Assembly: GCF_015354405.1 (NCBI RefSeq)
Contig: NZ_JADKYP010000005.1
Location: 124,001 to 188,000 of the forward strand
Source of the DNA: Nocardia sp. BSTN01
GTDB lineage: Bacteria; Actinomycetota; Actinomycetes; Mycobacteriales; Mycobacteriaceae
DNA: 64,000 nucleotides
Direction of reading: 5' to 3'
Shown here one piece after another: positions 26,719 to 38,491 of this stretch. Position numbers and translations under genes: made by a program. The stretch's first letter is position 1; each line of letters starts with the position of its first letter. The notes below the pieces were generated by a model that had not been told where the DNA came from, did no database searches, and saw nothing but the letters and a program-made list of their open reading frames with translations.

Positions 26719-27693
26719 TCACGCAGCGCGGGCGGCTGCTTCGGGGGCGAGTACGGTGACCTGTTCGCGGGTGCGCATCGAGGCCCACAACGCCGCCGTC
26801 GCGACGATGCACGCGGTGGCGCCGCCGACGTGGAAGACCACCAGCGCCGCGGGAACGTGCGTGAAGTATTGGACGATGCCGATGAGCGCCTGGGCGCAGA
26901 CCGTGGCGATCACCACGATCAGACGCACCCGGATCGCGCGGGTCATACCCACCGCGGCCAGTCCGAAGCCGAGACCGACCAGCAGTGCCAGATACGCCAC
27001 GAGCAATTCGGCGTGGGCGTGCACCAGGGTGACGATCTCGATCTGCAGGCGTGCCACCGGCCGCTCGGTGCTCTTGTCCCCGGCGTGCGGTCCCGCGCCG
27101 GTGACCAGGGTGCCGGCGATGAGGGTGCCGGTCATCGCGACCGCGCTCAGTGCGGTCAGCCAGCGCAGTGGTGCCGGGACCTGGACGACGTCGACCCCGT
27201 CGTCGGGTTCGCCGACCTTGGCGAACAGCAGCGTCGCCAGCCACACCATCAGCATCGAGGCCAGCAGGTGGACCGACACCGTCCACCACAGCAATCCGCT
27301 GCGCACGGTGATTCCGCCGATCACGGCCTGCAGCATGGTGCCGCCGGGCATCAGCCAGGCGTAGACCACGACCTCGCGCCGCCGCCGCGCCCGGACCACG
27401 GCGAGCACGATCAGCGCCGCGCACAGCGTCACCGCGAAGGTGAGCATGCGATTGGAGAATTCGACCGCCTGGTGGAGCGCCGGAACTTCGGCGTGGGCGG
27501 TGGGTGTGAAACTGCCGGGGAAGCACTGCGGCCAGGTCGGGCAGCCGAGGCCGGAGGAGGTGACGCGCACGATCGCGCCGGTCACCGAGATGCCCGCCTG
27601 GGACAGGATCACCGCCAACGCGATGATGCGCTGCACCCGCAGGGAGGGCAGCGGCAGAAAGTCGACGAGTCGCACAAACGCGCGGGACAGCAC
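26719..27693 (-). CDS. ctaA: Heme A synthase (COX15/CtaA)
   Basis: 324 residues with eight transmembrane helices. Conserved segments are VRVTSSGLGCPTWPQCFPG (with the paired Cys of CtaA), LHQAVEFSNR, SVHLLASM, LVHAHAELLVAY and VVFHVGGAT, which hold the heme-ligating His residues. It oxidises heme O to heme A for the cytochrome aa3 oxidase. The ABC exporter and mptB genes lie upstream on the same strand, as in mycobacteria. Confidence 0.92.
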   Translation of the reverse strand: MLSRAFVRLVDFLPLPSLRVQRIIALAVILSQAGISVTGAIVRVTSSGLGCPTWPQCFPGSFTPTAHAEVPALHQAVEFSNRMLTFAVTLCAALIVLAVVRARRRREVVVYAWLMPGGTMLQAVIGGITVRSGLLWWTVSVHLLASMLMVWLATLLFAKVGEPDDGVDVVQVPAPLRWLTALSAVAMTGTLIAGTLVTGAGPHAGDKSTERPVARLQIEIVTLVHAHAELLVAYLALLVGLGFGLAAVGMTRAIRVRLIVVIATVCAQALIGIVQYFTHVPAALVVFHVGGATACIVATAALWASMRTREQVTVLAPEAAARAA

Positions 27694-27784
27694 GAAACGA
27701 TGGTAGACGCAGCCGGATCCGCGCCCGCACGGGGGCTACTACGTTGTGTCGTTGCCGTCACATCCGGTTCGGGCTCGCGACGAT

Positions 27785-28573
27785 TCAGTCGAAGCGGAAC
27801 CAGCGCGTCGCCAGCCAGCCCGTCACCACGCCCCACACCACGAGCACCGCGATGCCGTACCAGTCCACACTGGTGTGCAGCGCCTGATCCAGCGCTTCGG
27901 CCAGCGCTCCCGACGGGATCAGTCGCGCGATCAGCGTCACCGCGTGCGGGAGGTTGTCCGAGGCGAAGACCAGGCTCGCCACCCCCAGCATCACGAACCA
28001 CAGGATGTTCGCCAGCGCGAGCACGATCTCGGCCTTGAGGGTGCCGCCCAGCAGCAGTCCCATCGCGACGAAGGTGGCCGTGCCGAGTGCGATGACGAGC
28101 GCGCCCAGCGCCAGCCCGCCGATCCCCGGCCGCCATCCCAGCGCGACACCGATCAGCCCGAGCAGAACCGATTGCAGCACCACCACGATCAGCACCGCCG
28201 CGCATTTGCCGCCGACGATGCCCCAGCGCGGTAATGCCGTGGCGCCCAAGCGTTTCAGCGCACCGTAGCGGCGGTCGAAACCGACGGCGATGGCCTGGCC
28301 GGTGAACGCGGTGGACATGATCGCCACCATCATCACCGCCGGCACGATCCGGTCGACCTTGTGGTGTTCGCCGAGGCTCGAGCCCAACGGCAGCAGGGTC
28401 AGCCCGATCAGCAGCGTGATCGGAATGAACATGGTCAGCAGGAGCTGTTCGCCGTTGCGCAGCAACAGGATCAGCTCCATGCGGGTCTGCGCGGCCAGCA
28501 TGGCCAGGCGCGGAGCCGGTCGCGGCGCGGGGCTGAAGGTGCCGGGGGTGAAACGAGGGGCGGTCCGGGTCAT
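27785..28573 (-). CDS. ABC-2 type transporter permease
   Basis: 262 residues from the ATG at 28573, which overlaps the ATPase stop as ATGA. About six helices follow a short cytoplasmic N-terminus; FDRRYGALKRLGATALPRW is the coupling-loop motif of ABC-2 exporters of the ABC-type multidrug or antibiotic group. It pairs with the ATPase at 28570. In mycobacteria the equivalents (Rv1457c/Rv1458c) lie between ctaA and mptB; their substrate is unknown. Confidence 0.88.
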   Translation of the reverse strand: MTRTAPRFTPGTFSPAPRPAPRLAMLAAQTRMELILLLRNGEQLLLTMFIPITLLIGLTLLPLGSSLGEHHKVDRIVPAVMMVAIMSTAFTGQAIAVGFDRRYGALKRLGATALPRWGIVGGKCAAVLIVVVLQSVLLGLIGVALGWRPGIGGLALGALVIALGTATFVAMGLLLGGTLKAEIVLALANILWFVMLGVASLVFASDNLPHAVTLIARLIPSGALAEALDQALHTSVDWYGIAVLVVWGVVTGWLATRWFRFD

Positions 28574-29502
28574 CCGCGCAGCTCCCGTCCGGTCAATTCG
28601 AGGAACACATCCTCCAGGCGGCGCTGGTCGATGCGAATATCGGTGGGCAGCACGTCGATTCGCGCGCACCAGGCGGTCACGGTGGCCAGCACCTGCGGGG
28701 TGATGTCGCCGCACAGCAGATAGGAGCCGGGCGCGGTCTCGTTGGGCGAGAACCCTTCCGGCAGTGCGCTTTCCAGCAGGGACAGATCGAGTTTCGGCGG
28801 CGCACTGAACCGTAGTTGCCCCTCGGCGCCGGCGGAGGTCACCTCGGCCGGGGTGCCGGCGGCGACGATGCGGCCGTGATCGATGATCACCAGCCGGTCG
28901 GCGAGCTGTTCGGCCTCGTCCATCATGTGCGTGGTGAGCAGAATGCCGACGCCGTCGCGGCGCAGCGCATCGATCAGCTCCCACACCAGATGCCGGGCCT
29001 GTGCGTCCATTCCGGCCGTGGGCTCGTCGAGGAAGACCAGTTCGGGGCGCCCCACCAGCGCGCACGCCAGCGCGAGACGCTGTTGCTGACCGCCGGACAG
29101 GCGCCGATACGGGGTGCGGCGGGCGTCGCGCAGGCCGAGGGTGTCGAGCAACCACTGCGGATCGAGTGGATCGGCGGCGTAGGAGGCGACCAGATCGAGC
29201 ATCTCGCCGGCGCGCGAACCCGGATAGGCCCCGCCGCCCTGCAGCATCACACCGATGCGCGGGCGCAGGCGATCCGAGTCGGCGACCGGATCCAGCCCGA
29301 GCACCCGCACCGATCCGGCGTCGGGGGTCAGGAACCCCTCACACATTTCGACGGTGGTGGTTTTCCCGGCGCCGTTGGGCCCCAGCAGCGCCAGCACCTC
29401 CGCGCGCCCGACCTCGAAAGCGACCCCGTCCACGGCGGTGGTATCGCCGTAGCGTTTCACGACACCGTCGATACAGACAGCGGGTTCCGAGGCTGCGCTC
29501 AC
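28570..29502 (-). CDS. ABC transporter ATP-binding protein
   Basis: 310 residues. Walker A GPNGAGKTT (near 40), Q-loop VMLQGGGAYPG, signature LSGGQQQRL, Walker B LVFLDEPTAGMD and switch TTHMMDEAEQL are all intact. The last 90 residues form the extra domain of drug-exporter ATPases. It works with the overlapping permease and overlaps mptB by 4 bp. Confidence 0.92.
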   Translation of the reverse strand: MSAASEPAVCIDGVVKRYGDTTAVDGVAFEVGRAEVLALLGPNGAGKTTTVEMCEGFLTPDAGSVRVLGLDPVADSDRLRPRIGVMLQGGGAYPGSRAGEMLDLVASYAADPLDPQWLLDTLGLRDARRTPYRRLSGGQQQRLALACALVGRPELVFLDEPTAGMDAQARHLVWELIDALRRDGVGILLTTHMMDEAEQLADRLVIIDHGRIVAAGTPAEVTSAGAEGQLRFSAPPKLDLSLLESALPEGFSPNETAPGSYLLCGDITPQVLATVTAWCARIDVLPTDIRIDQRRLEDVFLELTGRELRG

Positions 29503-31196
29503 GATGAGACACCGTATGCCGGGCCCGGCTGTGACGGAGCAGACACCCCTGTCCGGTTACGCCAGGGCAGCAGGTTCCGGGTCACCGCGATGAATCCGAG
29601 CGCGACGATCACCACCGCGACCGCCGCCTCGATGATCTGGAAGACCCCGAAATCGGCGCCGCGCGGCATCAGCATCACGCTCACGACCGCGGAGAACGCC
29701 ACGGCCGGAACCCGGAACGCGGGCGTGGTGGCCCACGCCGCGAGCGGCACGATCGCCCACAGCAGATACCACGGCTGAACCACGGGAAAGAGCAGCACGA
29801 TCGCCGCCAGCGACACGCCCATCGCGCCGACCGGCTGCAATCGCCCGGTCCAGGTGGCGATCAGCATGCGCACGGTGATCAGCGCCGCCACCACGCCGGC
29901 GATCGGACGGGTGATGCTCAGCAGCGCGGTGGTGTGATCGCCCAGGCCCAGCAGGACGCCGCCGAATCCGGTGATGATGCCGATCGCCGTGGGCAGCGAC
30001 ATCCAGCTGCGCACGGTGCTGGCGGCGTTGAGGGTGTGCGTCCAGCCGAAGCCGAGTCCGGAGGTGTAGCTGACGAACAGCGTGGTGACCAGGGTGATCG
30101 CGCCGAGAACCGCCGCGGCGGCCAGCAGCGGCCGCCATCCGCGACCCCAGCGGCGGGCCAGGGCCATGCCGACGAATCCGAGCGCGATGATCGAGGTGAT
30201 CTTGACCGCCGACGACAGGGTGATGACCACGGTTCCGAAGGTCAGCAACAGCCACCCGCGCTGATCGAATCCGCCCAGCCCCGGGGCGTGGTCGGTGGCC
30301 AGCGCGCGCAGGCAGAACTCGACTCCGGCCAGCATCAGCCCGAGCATCAGCGCGTCGTTGTGGACGCCGCCGACCAGGTGGAACAGCACCAGCGGGTTGG
30401 CCGCGCCCAGCCACAGCGCGCTGACCGGCGCGACTCCGCAGCGCCGCGACAGTCGCGGCAGCGCCCAGACGATGAGCGCCACCCCGGCCAGTGCCAGCAA
30501 GCGATGCGCCCAGACCCCGACGATGATGTTGTCGCCGGTCACGTGCGCGATGCCGCGGCCCATCCAGACGAACAGCGGTCCGTACGGGGCGGGGGTGTCG
30601 CGCCAGATGTTGGGCACGTTGTAGGTCAGCACGTTGTGCAGGCCCAGGCCGGTGGCCGGGCCGACCGCGTACGGATCGAGGCCGCGGGCCGCGATCTCGC
30701 CCTGTGCCAGATAGGAGTAGACGTCGTTGGAGAACAGCGGCGGCGCCACCGACAGCGGGATGATCCACAGCAGCAGGGTGCGATCGAGTTGGGAGCGGCT
30801 GAGCCGGTGCACCGGCGAGCCGCCGAACCCGCCGACCGCGAAGCGGCCCAGCAGCAGCCACGCCATCACCACGAAGACCGTGCCGATCATGCACAGCGCC
30901 AGCGACGAGGTCTGCCAGCGCGCGAAGACGCCGATCACCCGGACTCCGGAGACCGGATTCTGCAGTACCGGCTGGGCGGCGACGCCCAGCGCGCTGATCG
31001 CCATGAGGACCGAGCCGGTGGCGCCGAGCAGCCGAATTCGCTTGAACTGCGCGGTTTCCCGGCTGTCGAGCCCCGGTGCGTCGGCTTCGACGGTGTGTAG
31101 CACCGCGATGGTGTGATCGGCGGGCGGAACGTCCAGGCCCAGGGCCCGGCGACCGATCTCGATGCTCCTATGCCATGCGCCTTCCACAACCGCCAC
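29499..31196 (-). CDS. mptB: Alpha-(1->6)-mannopyranosyltransferase MptB-like, GT-C membrane enzyme
   Basis: About 565 residues if started at the GTG at 31196; a frame reaching 31268 also exists, and neither has a clear ribosome site, so the start is uncertain. Over ten helices are present. An Asp near the first external loop lies in APPLFSNDVYSYLAQGEI, the GT-C catalytic region, followed by GLDPYAVGPATGLGL and TPAPYGPLFVWMGRGI. The sequence tracks mycobacterial MptB closely through LSITRPI and VVQPWYLLWAIVPLAAWAT. It extends the mannan core of lipomannan using polyprenyl-phosphomannose on the outer membrane face. It diverges from sufR. Confidence 0.88.
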   Translation of the reverse strand: MAVVEGAWHRSIEIGRRALGLDVPPADHTIAVLHTVEADAPGLDSRETAQFKRIRLLGATGSVLMAISALGVAAQPVLQNPVSGVRVIGVFARWQTSSLALCMIGTVFVVMAWLLLGRFAVGGFGGSPVHRLSRSQLDRTLLLWIIPLSVAPPLFSNDVYSYLAQGEIAARGLDPYAVGPATGLGLHNVLTYNVPNIWRDTPAPYGPLFVWMGRGIAHVTGDNIIVGVWAHRLLALAGVALIVWALPRLSRRCGVAPVSALWLGAANPLVLFHLVGGVHNDALMLGLMLAGVEFCLRALATDHAPGLGGFDQRGWLLLTFGTVVITLSSAVKITSIIALGFVGMALARRWGRGWRPLLAAAAVLGAITLVTTLFVSYTSGLGFGWTHTLNAASTVRSWMSLPTAIGIITGFGGVLLGLGDHTTALLSITRPIAGVVAALITVRMLIATWTGRLQPVGAMGVSLAAIVLLFPVVQPWYLLWAIVPLAAWATTPAFRVPAVAFSAVVSVMLMPRGADFGVFQIIEAAVAVVIVALGFIAVTRNLLPWRNRTGVSAPSQPGPAYGVSS

Positions 31197-31324
31197 GGAG
31201 GTCAAGCGTAGCCGGGGTGGACGCCGGGCCGGACGCAACGTCGCGACGCGGACCGTGACATATTGCACCGGGGTTCGATGCCCAGGTCGGAGCCGTATCC
31301 GGGAGAGATTCAGGGCACCCTTAC

Positions 31325-31330
31325 TAGAAT
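31325..31330 (+). promoter_or_regulatory. Candidate -10 box of the suf operon
   Basis: TAGAAT in the mptB-sufR gap, 60 bp before the sufR start, directly followed by the palindrome GGAAATATTTCC (31334-31345) and the SufR operator. No good -35 is seen 17-18 bp upstream, so an activator-independent strong promoter is not evident. Confidence 0.4.
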
Positions 31331-31348
31331 GCGGGAAATATTTCCGTC

Positions 31349-31363
31349 ACACTGATGTTGTGA
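31349..31363. promoter_or_regulatory. SufR operator, ACACT-N5-TGTGA
   Basis: ACACTGATGTTGTGA matches exactly the inverted-repeat pattern ACACT-N5-TGTGA that I recall as described for SufR upstream of the M. tuberculosis suf operon. It lies 26 bp before the preferred sufR start and covers an alternative GTG at 31360, which argues against that upstream start. Confidence 0.75.
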
Positions 31364-31389
31364 AAACCGTGGGTTTGCGGGAGAACGAG

Positions 31390-32184
31390 GTGAATACCGA
31401 GCGTCAGCAGGGCGCCCGGCCTTCCGCCGCGCCCGCGGCCGCCGCCGGTGAGGGGCATACTCGCGCGGCCGTCGTCCAGCTGCTGCTGGAGGAGGGGCCG
31501 ATCACCGCGACGGCCATCGGGCAGCGGCTGGGACTGAGCCCGGCCGGCGTGCGTCGCCATCTCGACGCGCTGATCGAATCCGGCGAGGCCCGGGCCATGC
31601 GCTCGGCGCCGTGGCAACAGCAGGGCCGTGGTCGTCCCGCCAAGCAGTTCCAGCTGACCGCCGCCGGTCGCGGCCGGCTCGGCCACGCCTACGACGATCT
31701 GGCGGGAGCCGCGATGCGGCAGCTGCGTGAGATCGGCGGCGAGAACGCGATCATGGATTTCGCTCGCCGCCGCGTCGGTGTGATCGTCGCCGGTATCGAT
31801 CGCCTGGCTCAACACACCCCGGCCGCCACCTCGGAGAAGGCGGAGGAGATCGCCGAGGCGTTCAGCGACGCCGGATTCGCCGCCACCACCCGCAAGGTCG
31901 GCTCGGGCGTCCAGATATGCCAGCATCACTGCCCGGTCTCGCATGTGGCCGAGGAGTTCCCGGAGCTGTGCGCCGCCGAACTCGAGGCATTTCGCGAGCT
32001 GCTCGGAACCCACGTGCAGCGGCTCGCGACCATCGCCAACGGTGACTGCGCCTGCACCACCCACGTACCCCTGTCCGTTCCCCCGACGAGCAATCCCCCG
32101 ACGAGCAATGCTCAGCCCGCCACCCGCGCCGTTGCACAGCCCGCAGCGGCAGCTCGAAACGACTCCGGAAGGAGTGCCGAATGA
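31390..32184 (+). CDS. sufR: Fe-S cluster-sensing repressor SufR
   Basis: 264 residues from a GTG at 31390 (GGGAG six bases upstream); a frame from a GTG at 31360 would begin inside the operator. The winged HTH spans about 26-90 ([20 protein letters not shown], then [17 protein letters not shown]). Cluster ligands are Cys177, Cys181 and Cys194 in CQHHC and PELC. The Cys-less tail has a duplicated 15-nt segment giving PPTSN twice. It represses the downstream suf genes when holding its cluster. It overlaps sufB by 4 bp. Confidence 0.93.
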   Translation: MNTERQQGARPSAAPAAAAGEGHTRAAVVQLLLEEGPITATAIGQRLGLSPAGVRRHLDALIESGEARAMRSAPWQQQGRGRPAKQFQLTAAGRGRLGHAYDDLAGAAMRQLREIGGENAIMDFARRRVGVIVAGIDRLAQHTPAATSEKAEEIAEAFSDAGFAATTRKVGSGVQICQHHCPVSHVAEEFPELCAAELEAFRELLGTHVQRLATIANGDCACTTHVPLSVPPTSNPPTSNAQPATRAVAQPAAAARNDSGRSAE

Positions 32185-33641
32185 CGTCGACCACCGCGGC
32201 GAGCCGTGAATCCGATGCGCCCCAGAACCAGCCCCTGACCCAAGAGGAGACCATCGCCTCGCTGGGTACCTACGGCTACGGCTGGGCGGATTCGGATATC
32301 GCCGGCGCCAGCGCCAAGCGCGGCCTGTCCGAGGACGTCGTGCGCGACATCTCGGCGAAGAAGAACGAGCCCGAGTGGATGCTCGACGCCCGCCTCAAGG
32401 CGCTGCGGATCTTCGACCGCAAGCCGATGCCGAGCTGGGGTTCCAACCTCGAGGGCATCGACTTCGACAACATCAAATACTTCGTGCGCTCGACCGAGAA
32501 GCAGGCCGAGAGCTGGGAAGATCTGCCCGAGGACATCAAGAACACCTACGACAAGCTGGGCATCCCGGAGGCCGAGAAGCAGCGCCTGGTCGCCGGTGTG
32601 GCCGCCCAGTACGAGTCCGAGGTGGTCTACCACCAGATCCGCGAGGATCTCAAGGCCCAGGGCGTCATCTTCCTCGACACCGACACCGGTCTCAAGGAGC
32701 ATCCGGAGATCTTCCAGAAGTACTTCGGTTCGGTCATTCCCGCCGGCGACAACAAGTTCTCCGCGCTCAACACCGCCGTGTGGTCGGGTGGTTCCTTCAT
32801 CTATGTGCCGCCGGGCGTGCACGTGGACATCCCGCTGCAGGCCTACTTCCGCATCAACACCGAGAACATGGGCCAGTTCGAGCGCACGCTGATCATCGTC
32901 GACGAGGGCGCCTATGTGCACTACGTCGAGGGTTGTACCGCGCCGATCTACAAGTCCGACTCGCTGCACTCCGCGGTCGTGGAGATCATCGTGAAGAAGG
33001 GCGGCCGTTGCCGCTACACGACCATCCAGAACTGGTCGAACAACGTCTACAACCTGGTCACCAAGCGGGCCAAGGCGGAGGCGGGCGCGACCATGGAGTG
33101 GATCGACGGCAACATCGGTTCCAAGGTCACCATGAAGTACCCCGCCGTCTGGATGACCGGCGAGTACGCCAAGGGTGAGGTGCTGTCGGTGGCGTTCGCC
33201 GGCGAGGGGCAGCACCAGGACACCGGCTCGAAGATGCTGCACCTGGCGCCCCACACCTCGTCGAACATCGTGTCCAAGTCGGTCGCGCGCGGCGGCGGCC
33301 GGGCGTCCTACCGTGGCCTGGTCCAGGTCAACAAGGGCGCCTACGGGTCGAAGTCGACGGTGAAATGCGATGCGCTGCTGGTGGATACGATCAGCCGCTC
33401 CGACACCTACCCCTACGTCGACATCCGCGAGGACGACGTGACGATGGGGCATGAGGCCACCGTCTCGAAGGTCTCCGATGATCAGCTGTTCTACCTGATG
33501 AGCCGCGGCATGACCGAGGACGAGGCGATGGCGATGGTGGTGCGCGGCTTCGTCGAGCCCATCGCCAAGGAACTGCCGATGGAATACGCGTTGGAACTGA
33601 ACCGGCTCATCGAGCTGCAGATGGAAGGAGCGGTCGGCTGA
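32181..33641 (+). CDS. sufB: Fe-S cluster assembly protein SufB
   Basis: 486 residues, full SufB length. Conserved stretches include [54 protein letters not shown] with the acceptor Cys, and [17 protein letters not shown]. It is the scaffold subunit of the SufBC2D complex. There is no intein, unlike SufB of M. tuberculosis. Start ATG at 32181 has AAGGAG upstream. Its stop overlaps the sufD start by one base. Confidence 0.96.
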   Translation: MTSTTAASRESDAPQNQPLTQEETIASLGTYGYGWADSDIAGASAKRGLSEDVVRDISAKKNEPEWMLDARLKALRIFDRKPMPSWGSNLEGIDFDNIKYFVRSTEKQAESWEDLPEDIKNTYDKLGIPEAEKQRLVAGVAAQYESEVVYHQIREDLKAQGVIFLDTDTGLKEHPEIFQKYFGSVIPAGDNKFSALNTAVWSGGSFIYVPPGVHVDIPLQAYFRINTENMGQFERTLIIVDEGAYVHYVEGCTAPIYKSDSLHSAVVEIIVKKGGRCRYTTIQNWSNNVYNLVTKRAKAEAGATMEWIDGNIGSKVTMKYPAVWMTGEYAKGEVLSVAFAGEGQHQDTGSKMLHLAPHTSSNIVSKSVARGGGRASYRGLVQVNKGAYGSKSTVKCDALLVDTISRSDTYPYVDIREDDVTMGHEATVSKVSDDQLFYLMSRGMTEDEAMAMVVRGFVEPIAKELPMEYALELNRLIELQMEGAVG

Positions 33642-34834
33642 TGCCGGTCGAGAATGTGGCTGTCGCGGGCGAGGCCCGCATCCCGGCCGTCAACAAGGGT
33701 GAGCTGTTCGCCTCGTTCGACGTGGCAGCCTTCGAGGTGCCCTCGGCACACGACGAGGCCTGGCGCTTCACCCCGCTGCGCCGGCTGCGTGGCCTGCACG
33801 ACGGCACCGCGGTGCGTGACGGCCGGGCAGGTATCGAGGTCGCTGCCGTCGACGGCTCGGCGATCGACGGTGTGACGGTCGAGACCGTCGGCCGTGACGA
33901 CCTCCGGCTCGGCGAGGGCGGGGTGCCCACCGATCGTGTTGCCGCCCAAGCCTATTCGGGTTTCGAGCAGGCGACCGTGGTATCCGTCGGCGCCGAGACC
34001 GAGGTCGCGCGGCCGGTCGTCGTCCGGGTCACCGGCCCGGGCGAGGGCAGCACCGCCTTCGGACATCTGCAGATCCGGCTCGGCAACTTCGCCACCGCGA
34101 CCGTGGTCATCGACCAGCGCGGTAGCGGAACCTATGCGGAGAACGTGGAATTCGTCCTCGGCGACAGCGTCAAGCTGACGGTGGTCGCGGTCCAGGACTG
34201 GGCCGATGACGCCGTGCACGTCACCGCCCATCACGCCAGATTGGGCCGCGACGCCGTCCTGCGGCACACCAACGTCACCCTCGGCGGCGATCTGGTCCGG
34301 TTTACCGCGACCGTGCGCTACGACGGTCCCGGCGGCGACGCCGAACTGCTGGGCCTGTACTTCGCCGACGACGGGCAGCACTTCGAACAGCGCCTGCTGG
34401 TCGACCACGCGCAGCCGCACTGCAAGTCCAACGTCCTGTACAAGGGTGCGCTGCAGGGCGATCCGAGTTCGGCCAAGCCCGATGCGCGCACCGTCTGGGT
34501 CGGCGACGTGCTGATCCGCGCCGAGGCCGAAGGCACCGACACCTACGAGGCCAACCGCAATCTGGTGCTCACCGACGGTGCGCGCGCAGATTCGGTGCCC
34601 AACCTCGAGATCGAGACCGGCGAGATCATCGGCGCCGGACACGCCTCGGCGACGGGCCGATTCGACGACGAGCAGCTGTTCTACCTGCGTGCTCGCGGTA
34701 TTCCGGAGGAGGCTGCCCGCCGCCTGGTGGTGCGTGGTTTCTTCCACGAGATCATCCAGAAGATCGCGGTCGTCGAGATCCGGGAGCGGCTGGAGTCGGC
34801 CATCGAGGCCGAACTCGCCGCCATCGGTGCCTAG
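33641..34834 (+). CDS. sufD: Fe-S cluster assembly protein SufD
   Basis: 397 residues. AHDEAWRFTPLRRLRGLHDG marks the N-terminal helical part and the beta-helix core ends with the SufB/SufD shared segment SNVLYKGALQGD and RGIPEEAARRLVVRGFF. It pairs with SufB in the scaffold. It is translationally coupled to sufB and followed by sufC after 51 bp. Confidence 0.95.
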   Translation: MPVENVAVAGEARIPAVNKGELFASFDVAAFEVPSAHDEAWRFTPLRRLRGLHDGTAVRDGRAGIEVAAVDGSAIDGVTVETVGRDDLRLGEGGVPTDRVAAQAYSGFEQATVVSVGAETEVARPVVVRVTGPGEGSTAFGHLQIRLGNFATATVVIDQRGSGTYAENVEFVLGDSVKLTVVAVQDWADDAVHVTAHHARLGRDAVLRHTNVTLGGDLVRFTATVRYDGPGGDAELLGLYFADDGQHFEQRLLVDHAQPHCKSNVLYKGALQGDPSSAKPDARTVWVGDVLIRAEAEGTDTYEANRNLVLTDGARADSVPNLEIETGEIIGAGHASATGRFDDEQLFYLRARGIPEEAARRLVVRGFFHEIIQKIAVVEIRERLESAIEAELAAIGA

Positions 34835-34885
34835 TACCGGCGCGTCCCGGCAGCCCGAAACCTCCACCAGCCCAGAAGGAATGCA

Positions 34886-36923
<2,038 letters not shown>

Positions 36924-36969
36924 ATCCGGCGAGCGCGAGCGACCAGTGAACGGGGCGTGAGATTTCGCA

Positions 36970-37467
36970 ATGCGTATGGAACAGATGTACCAGGAAGTGA
37001 TCCTGGACCACTACAAGCATCCGCACCACCGCGGACTGCGGGAGCCGTTCGGTGCCGAGGTGCATCACGTCAACCCGACCTGCGGTGACGAGGTGACCCT
37101 GCGGGTGCACATCGACGACAACGGCGACGTCGCCGATGTGTCCTACGACGGGCAGGGCTGCTCGATCAGCCAGGCCGCCACCTCGATCCTCACCGATCAG
37201 GTCATCGGCCAGCCCGTGCAGCAGGCGCTGAAGGTGGTCGACTCCTACAGCGAGATGATCTCGAGCCGCGGCACGGTCGAGGGCGACGAGGACGTGATCG
37301 GCGACGGCATCGCGCTGGCCGGTGTGTCGAAATATCCGGCCCGGGTGAAATGTGCCCTGCTGGGCTGGATGGCGTTCAAGGATGCCGTGGTGCGGATAAC
37401 CTCGGCCGAAGAGACCAAGCGGACCATGGGCAACGGGTCCGCCGGAAATGGGGAAGCTCATGACTGA
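36970..37467 (+). CDS. sufU: Zinc-dependent sulfurtransferase SufU
   Basis: 165 residues. MYQEVILDHYKHPHHRG starts the IscU-like fold; ligands are NPTCGDEVTL, GQGCSISQAATSIL and RVKCALLGW, three Cys plus Asp as in SufU. It accepts persulfide from SufS. It overlaps sufT by 8 bp, so translation is coupled. Confidence 0.94.
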   Translation: MRMEQMYQEVILDHYKHPHHRGLREPFGAEVHHVNPTCGDEVTLRVHIDDNGDVADVSYDGQGCSISQAATSILTDQVIGQPVQQALKVVDSYSEMISSRGTVEGDEDVIGDGIALAGVSKYPARVKCALLGWMAFKDAVVRITSAEETKRTMGNGSAGNGEAHD

Positions 37468-37831
37468 GACGCCGGCAACCGAACAGCCGAACACCGAGGC
37501 CGAACTCTCCCAGGAGCAGGTCGCGTTGCTTGAGGACATGGAGGAGGCGATGCGTGACGTCGTCGACCCCGAACTCGGCATCAACGTCGTCGACCTGGGG
37601 TTGGTCTACGGGATGCGGCTCGAGGAGGAGGTGGCCGTCCTCGACATGACCCTCACCTCCGCGGCCTGTCCGCTCACCGACGTGATCGAGGACCAGTCGC
37701 GAAACGCGCTGGTGCGCAGCGGTTTGGTGGAAGATCTGAAGATCAACTGGGTCTGGATGCCGCCGTGGGGTCCGGACAAGATCACCGACGACGGCCGCGA
37801 GCAGCTGCGCGCCCTGGGCTTCACGGTCTGA
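37460..37831 (+). CDS. sufT: SufT, MIP18/DUF59-family Fe-S assembly factor
   Basis: 123 residues from the ATG at 37460. The DUF59 core reads AMRDVVDPELGINVVDLGLVYG and DMTLTSAACPLTDVI with its conserved Cys, ending WMPPWGPDKITDDGREQLRA. It aids cluster delivery to target proteins. It is the last gene of the sufRBDCSUT operon. Confidence 0.94.
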   Translation: MTETPATEQPNTEAELSQEQVALLEDMEEAMRDVVDPELGINVVDLGLVYGMRLEEEVAVLDMTLTSAACPLTDVIEDQSRNALVRSGLVEDLKINWVWMPPWGPDKITDDGREQLRALGFTV

Positions 37832-37928
37832 TTCTCGCCACCGGGTAGGGGGAAGTGGACATCCGGGGCCGCTGTGGAGCAGGATCGCCTGCGTCCAGTA
37901 CGCAGACTTGAACGGGGTGGATTCACGG

Positions 37929-38366
37929 ATGTCCCAACAGTTTTCCCGGCGTATCCGCTCGGCGGCCGTCGCGGCGGTGGCCGGTGCGGGTTTCGCGGTG
38001 GCCGGCGCCGCCGGTTCGGCTCAGGCCGATGGTGACCTGCACGGTGCGATCGCCTACTCCGACAGCAGCGGAGTGGTGGCCGCGGCCACCAACTTCGCCG
38101 ACGCGCCCAGCGCGGATGCCGCGGCCCGAGCGCACTGTGGTCGCGGTGACTGCCGCGTCATCTTGGATTTCAGCAACGGCTGCGGTGCGGTCGCTCAGGG
38201 AGCGGACGGCCGGATCGCGGTGGGCTGGGGTCCGACTCAGGTCGAGGCCGAGAAGCAGGCGAGGGATTTCCTGGGGCCGAGCGCGCCGCCGTTCCCCGAC
38301 CTGGGGAGCGCGAGCCCGCGTCCGGCGAACATCGCCCTGACCAGCTGCACCGCGAACGCGCACTGA
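37929..38366 (+). CDS. Secreted DUF4189-domain protein
   Basis: 145 residues from the ATG at 37929. A Sec signal (RRIRSAAVAAVAGAGFAVAG, cleaved after SAQA) precedes a DUF4189 domain: GAIAYSDSSGVVAAATNF, ARAHCGRGDCRVILDFSNGC and GWGPTQVEAEKQA. Cys in CGRGDC and SNGCG and the final SCTANAH could form disulfides. This family is common in Nocardiaceae; function unknown. A strong terminator follows. Confidence 0.85.
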   Translation: MSQQFSRRIRSAAVAAVAGAGFAVAGAAGSAQADGDLHGAIAYSDSSGVVAAATNFADAPSADAAARAHCGRGDCRVILDFSNGCGAVAQGADGRIAVGWGPTQVEAEKQARDFLGPSAPPFPDLGSASPRPANIALTSCTANAH

Positions 38367-38379
38367 CCGTTTCGAACCG

Positions 38380-38420
38380 ACGGCGGCCGACCTGCATGGC
38401 AGGTCGGCCGCCGTTGTTTT
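38380..38420 (+). terminator. Rho-independent terminator after the DUF4189 gene
   Basis: Perfect 16-bp stem (38380-38395 and 38399-38414) with a 3-nt loop and a following TGTTTT run. It is the most canonical intrinsic terminator in the window. Confidence 0.9.
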
Positions 38421-38491
38421 CCCCGAGAAGGCATGCCGCGCGATATCGTGAGGGCCGAATCGCCGGACCGGCCGAAACGGTAGGAGCAGCA

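Noticed and set aside
31297-31325. Possible IdeR/DtxR box before sufR (AGGGCACCCT)
   Set aside because: It matches the 19-bp IdeR consensus at too few positions.
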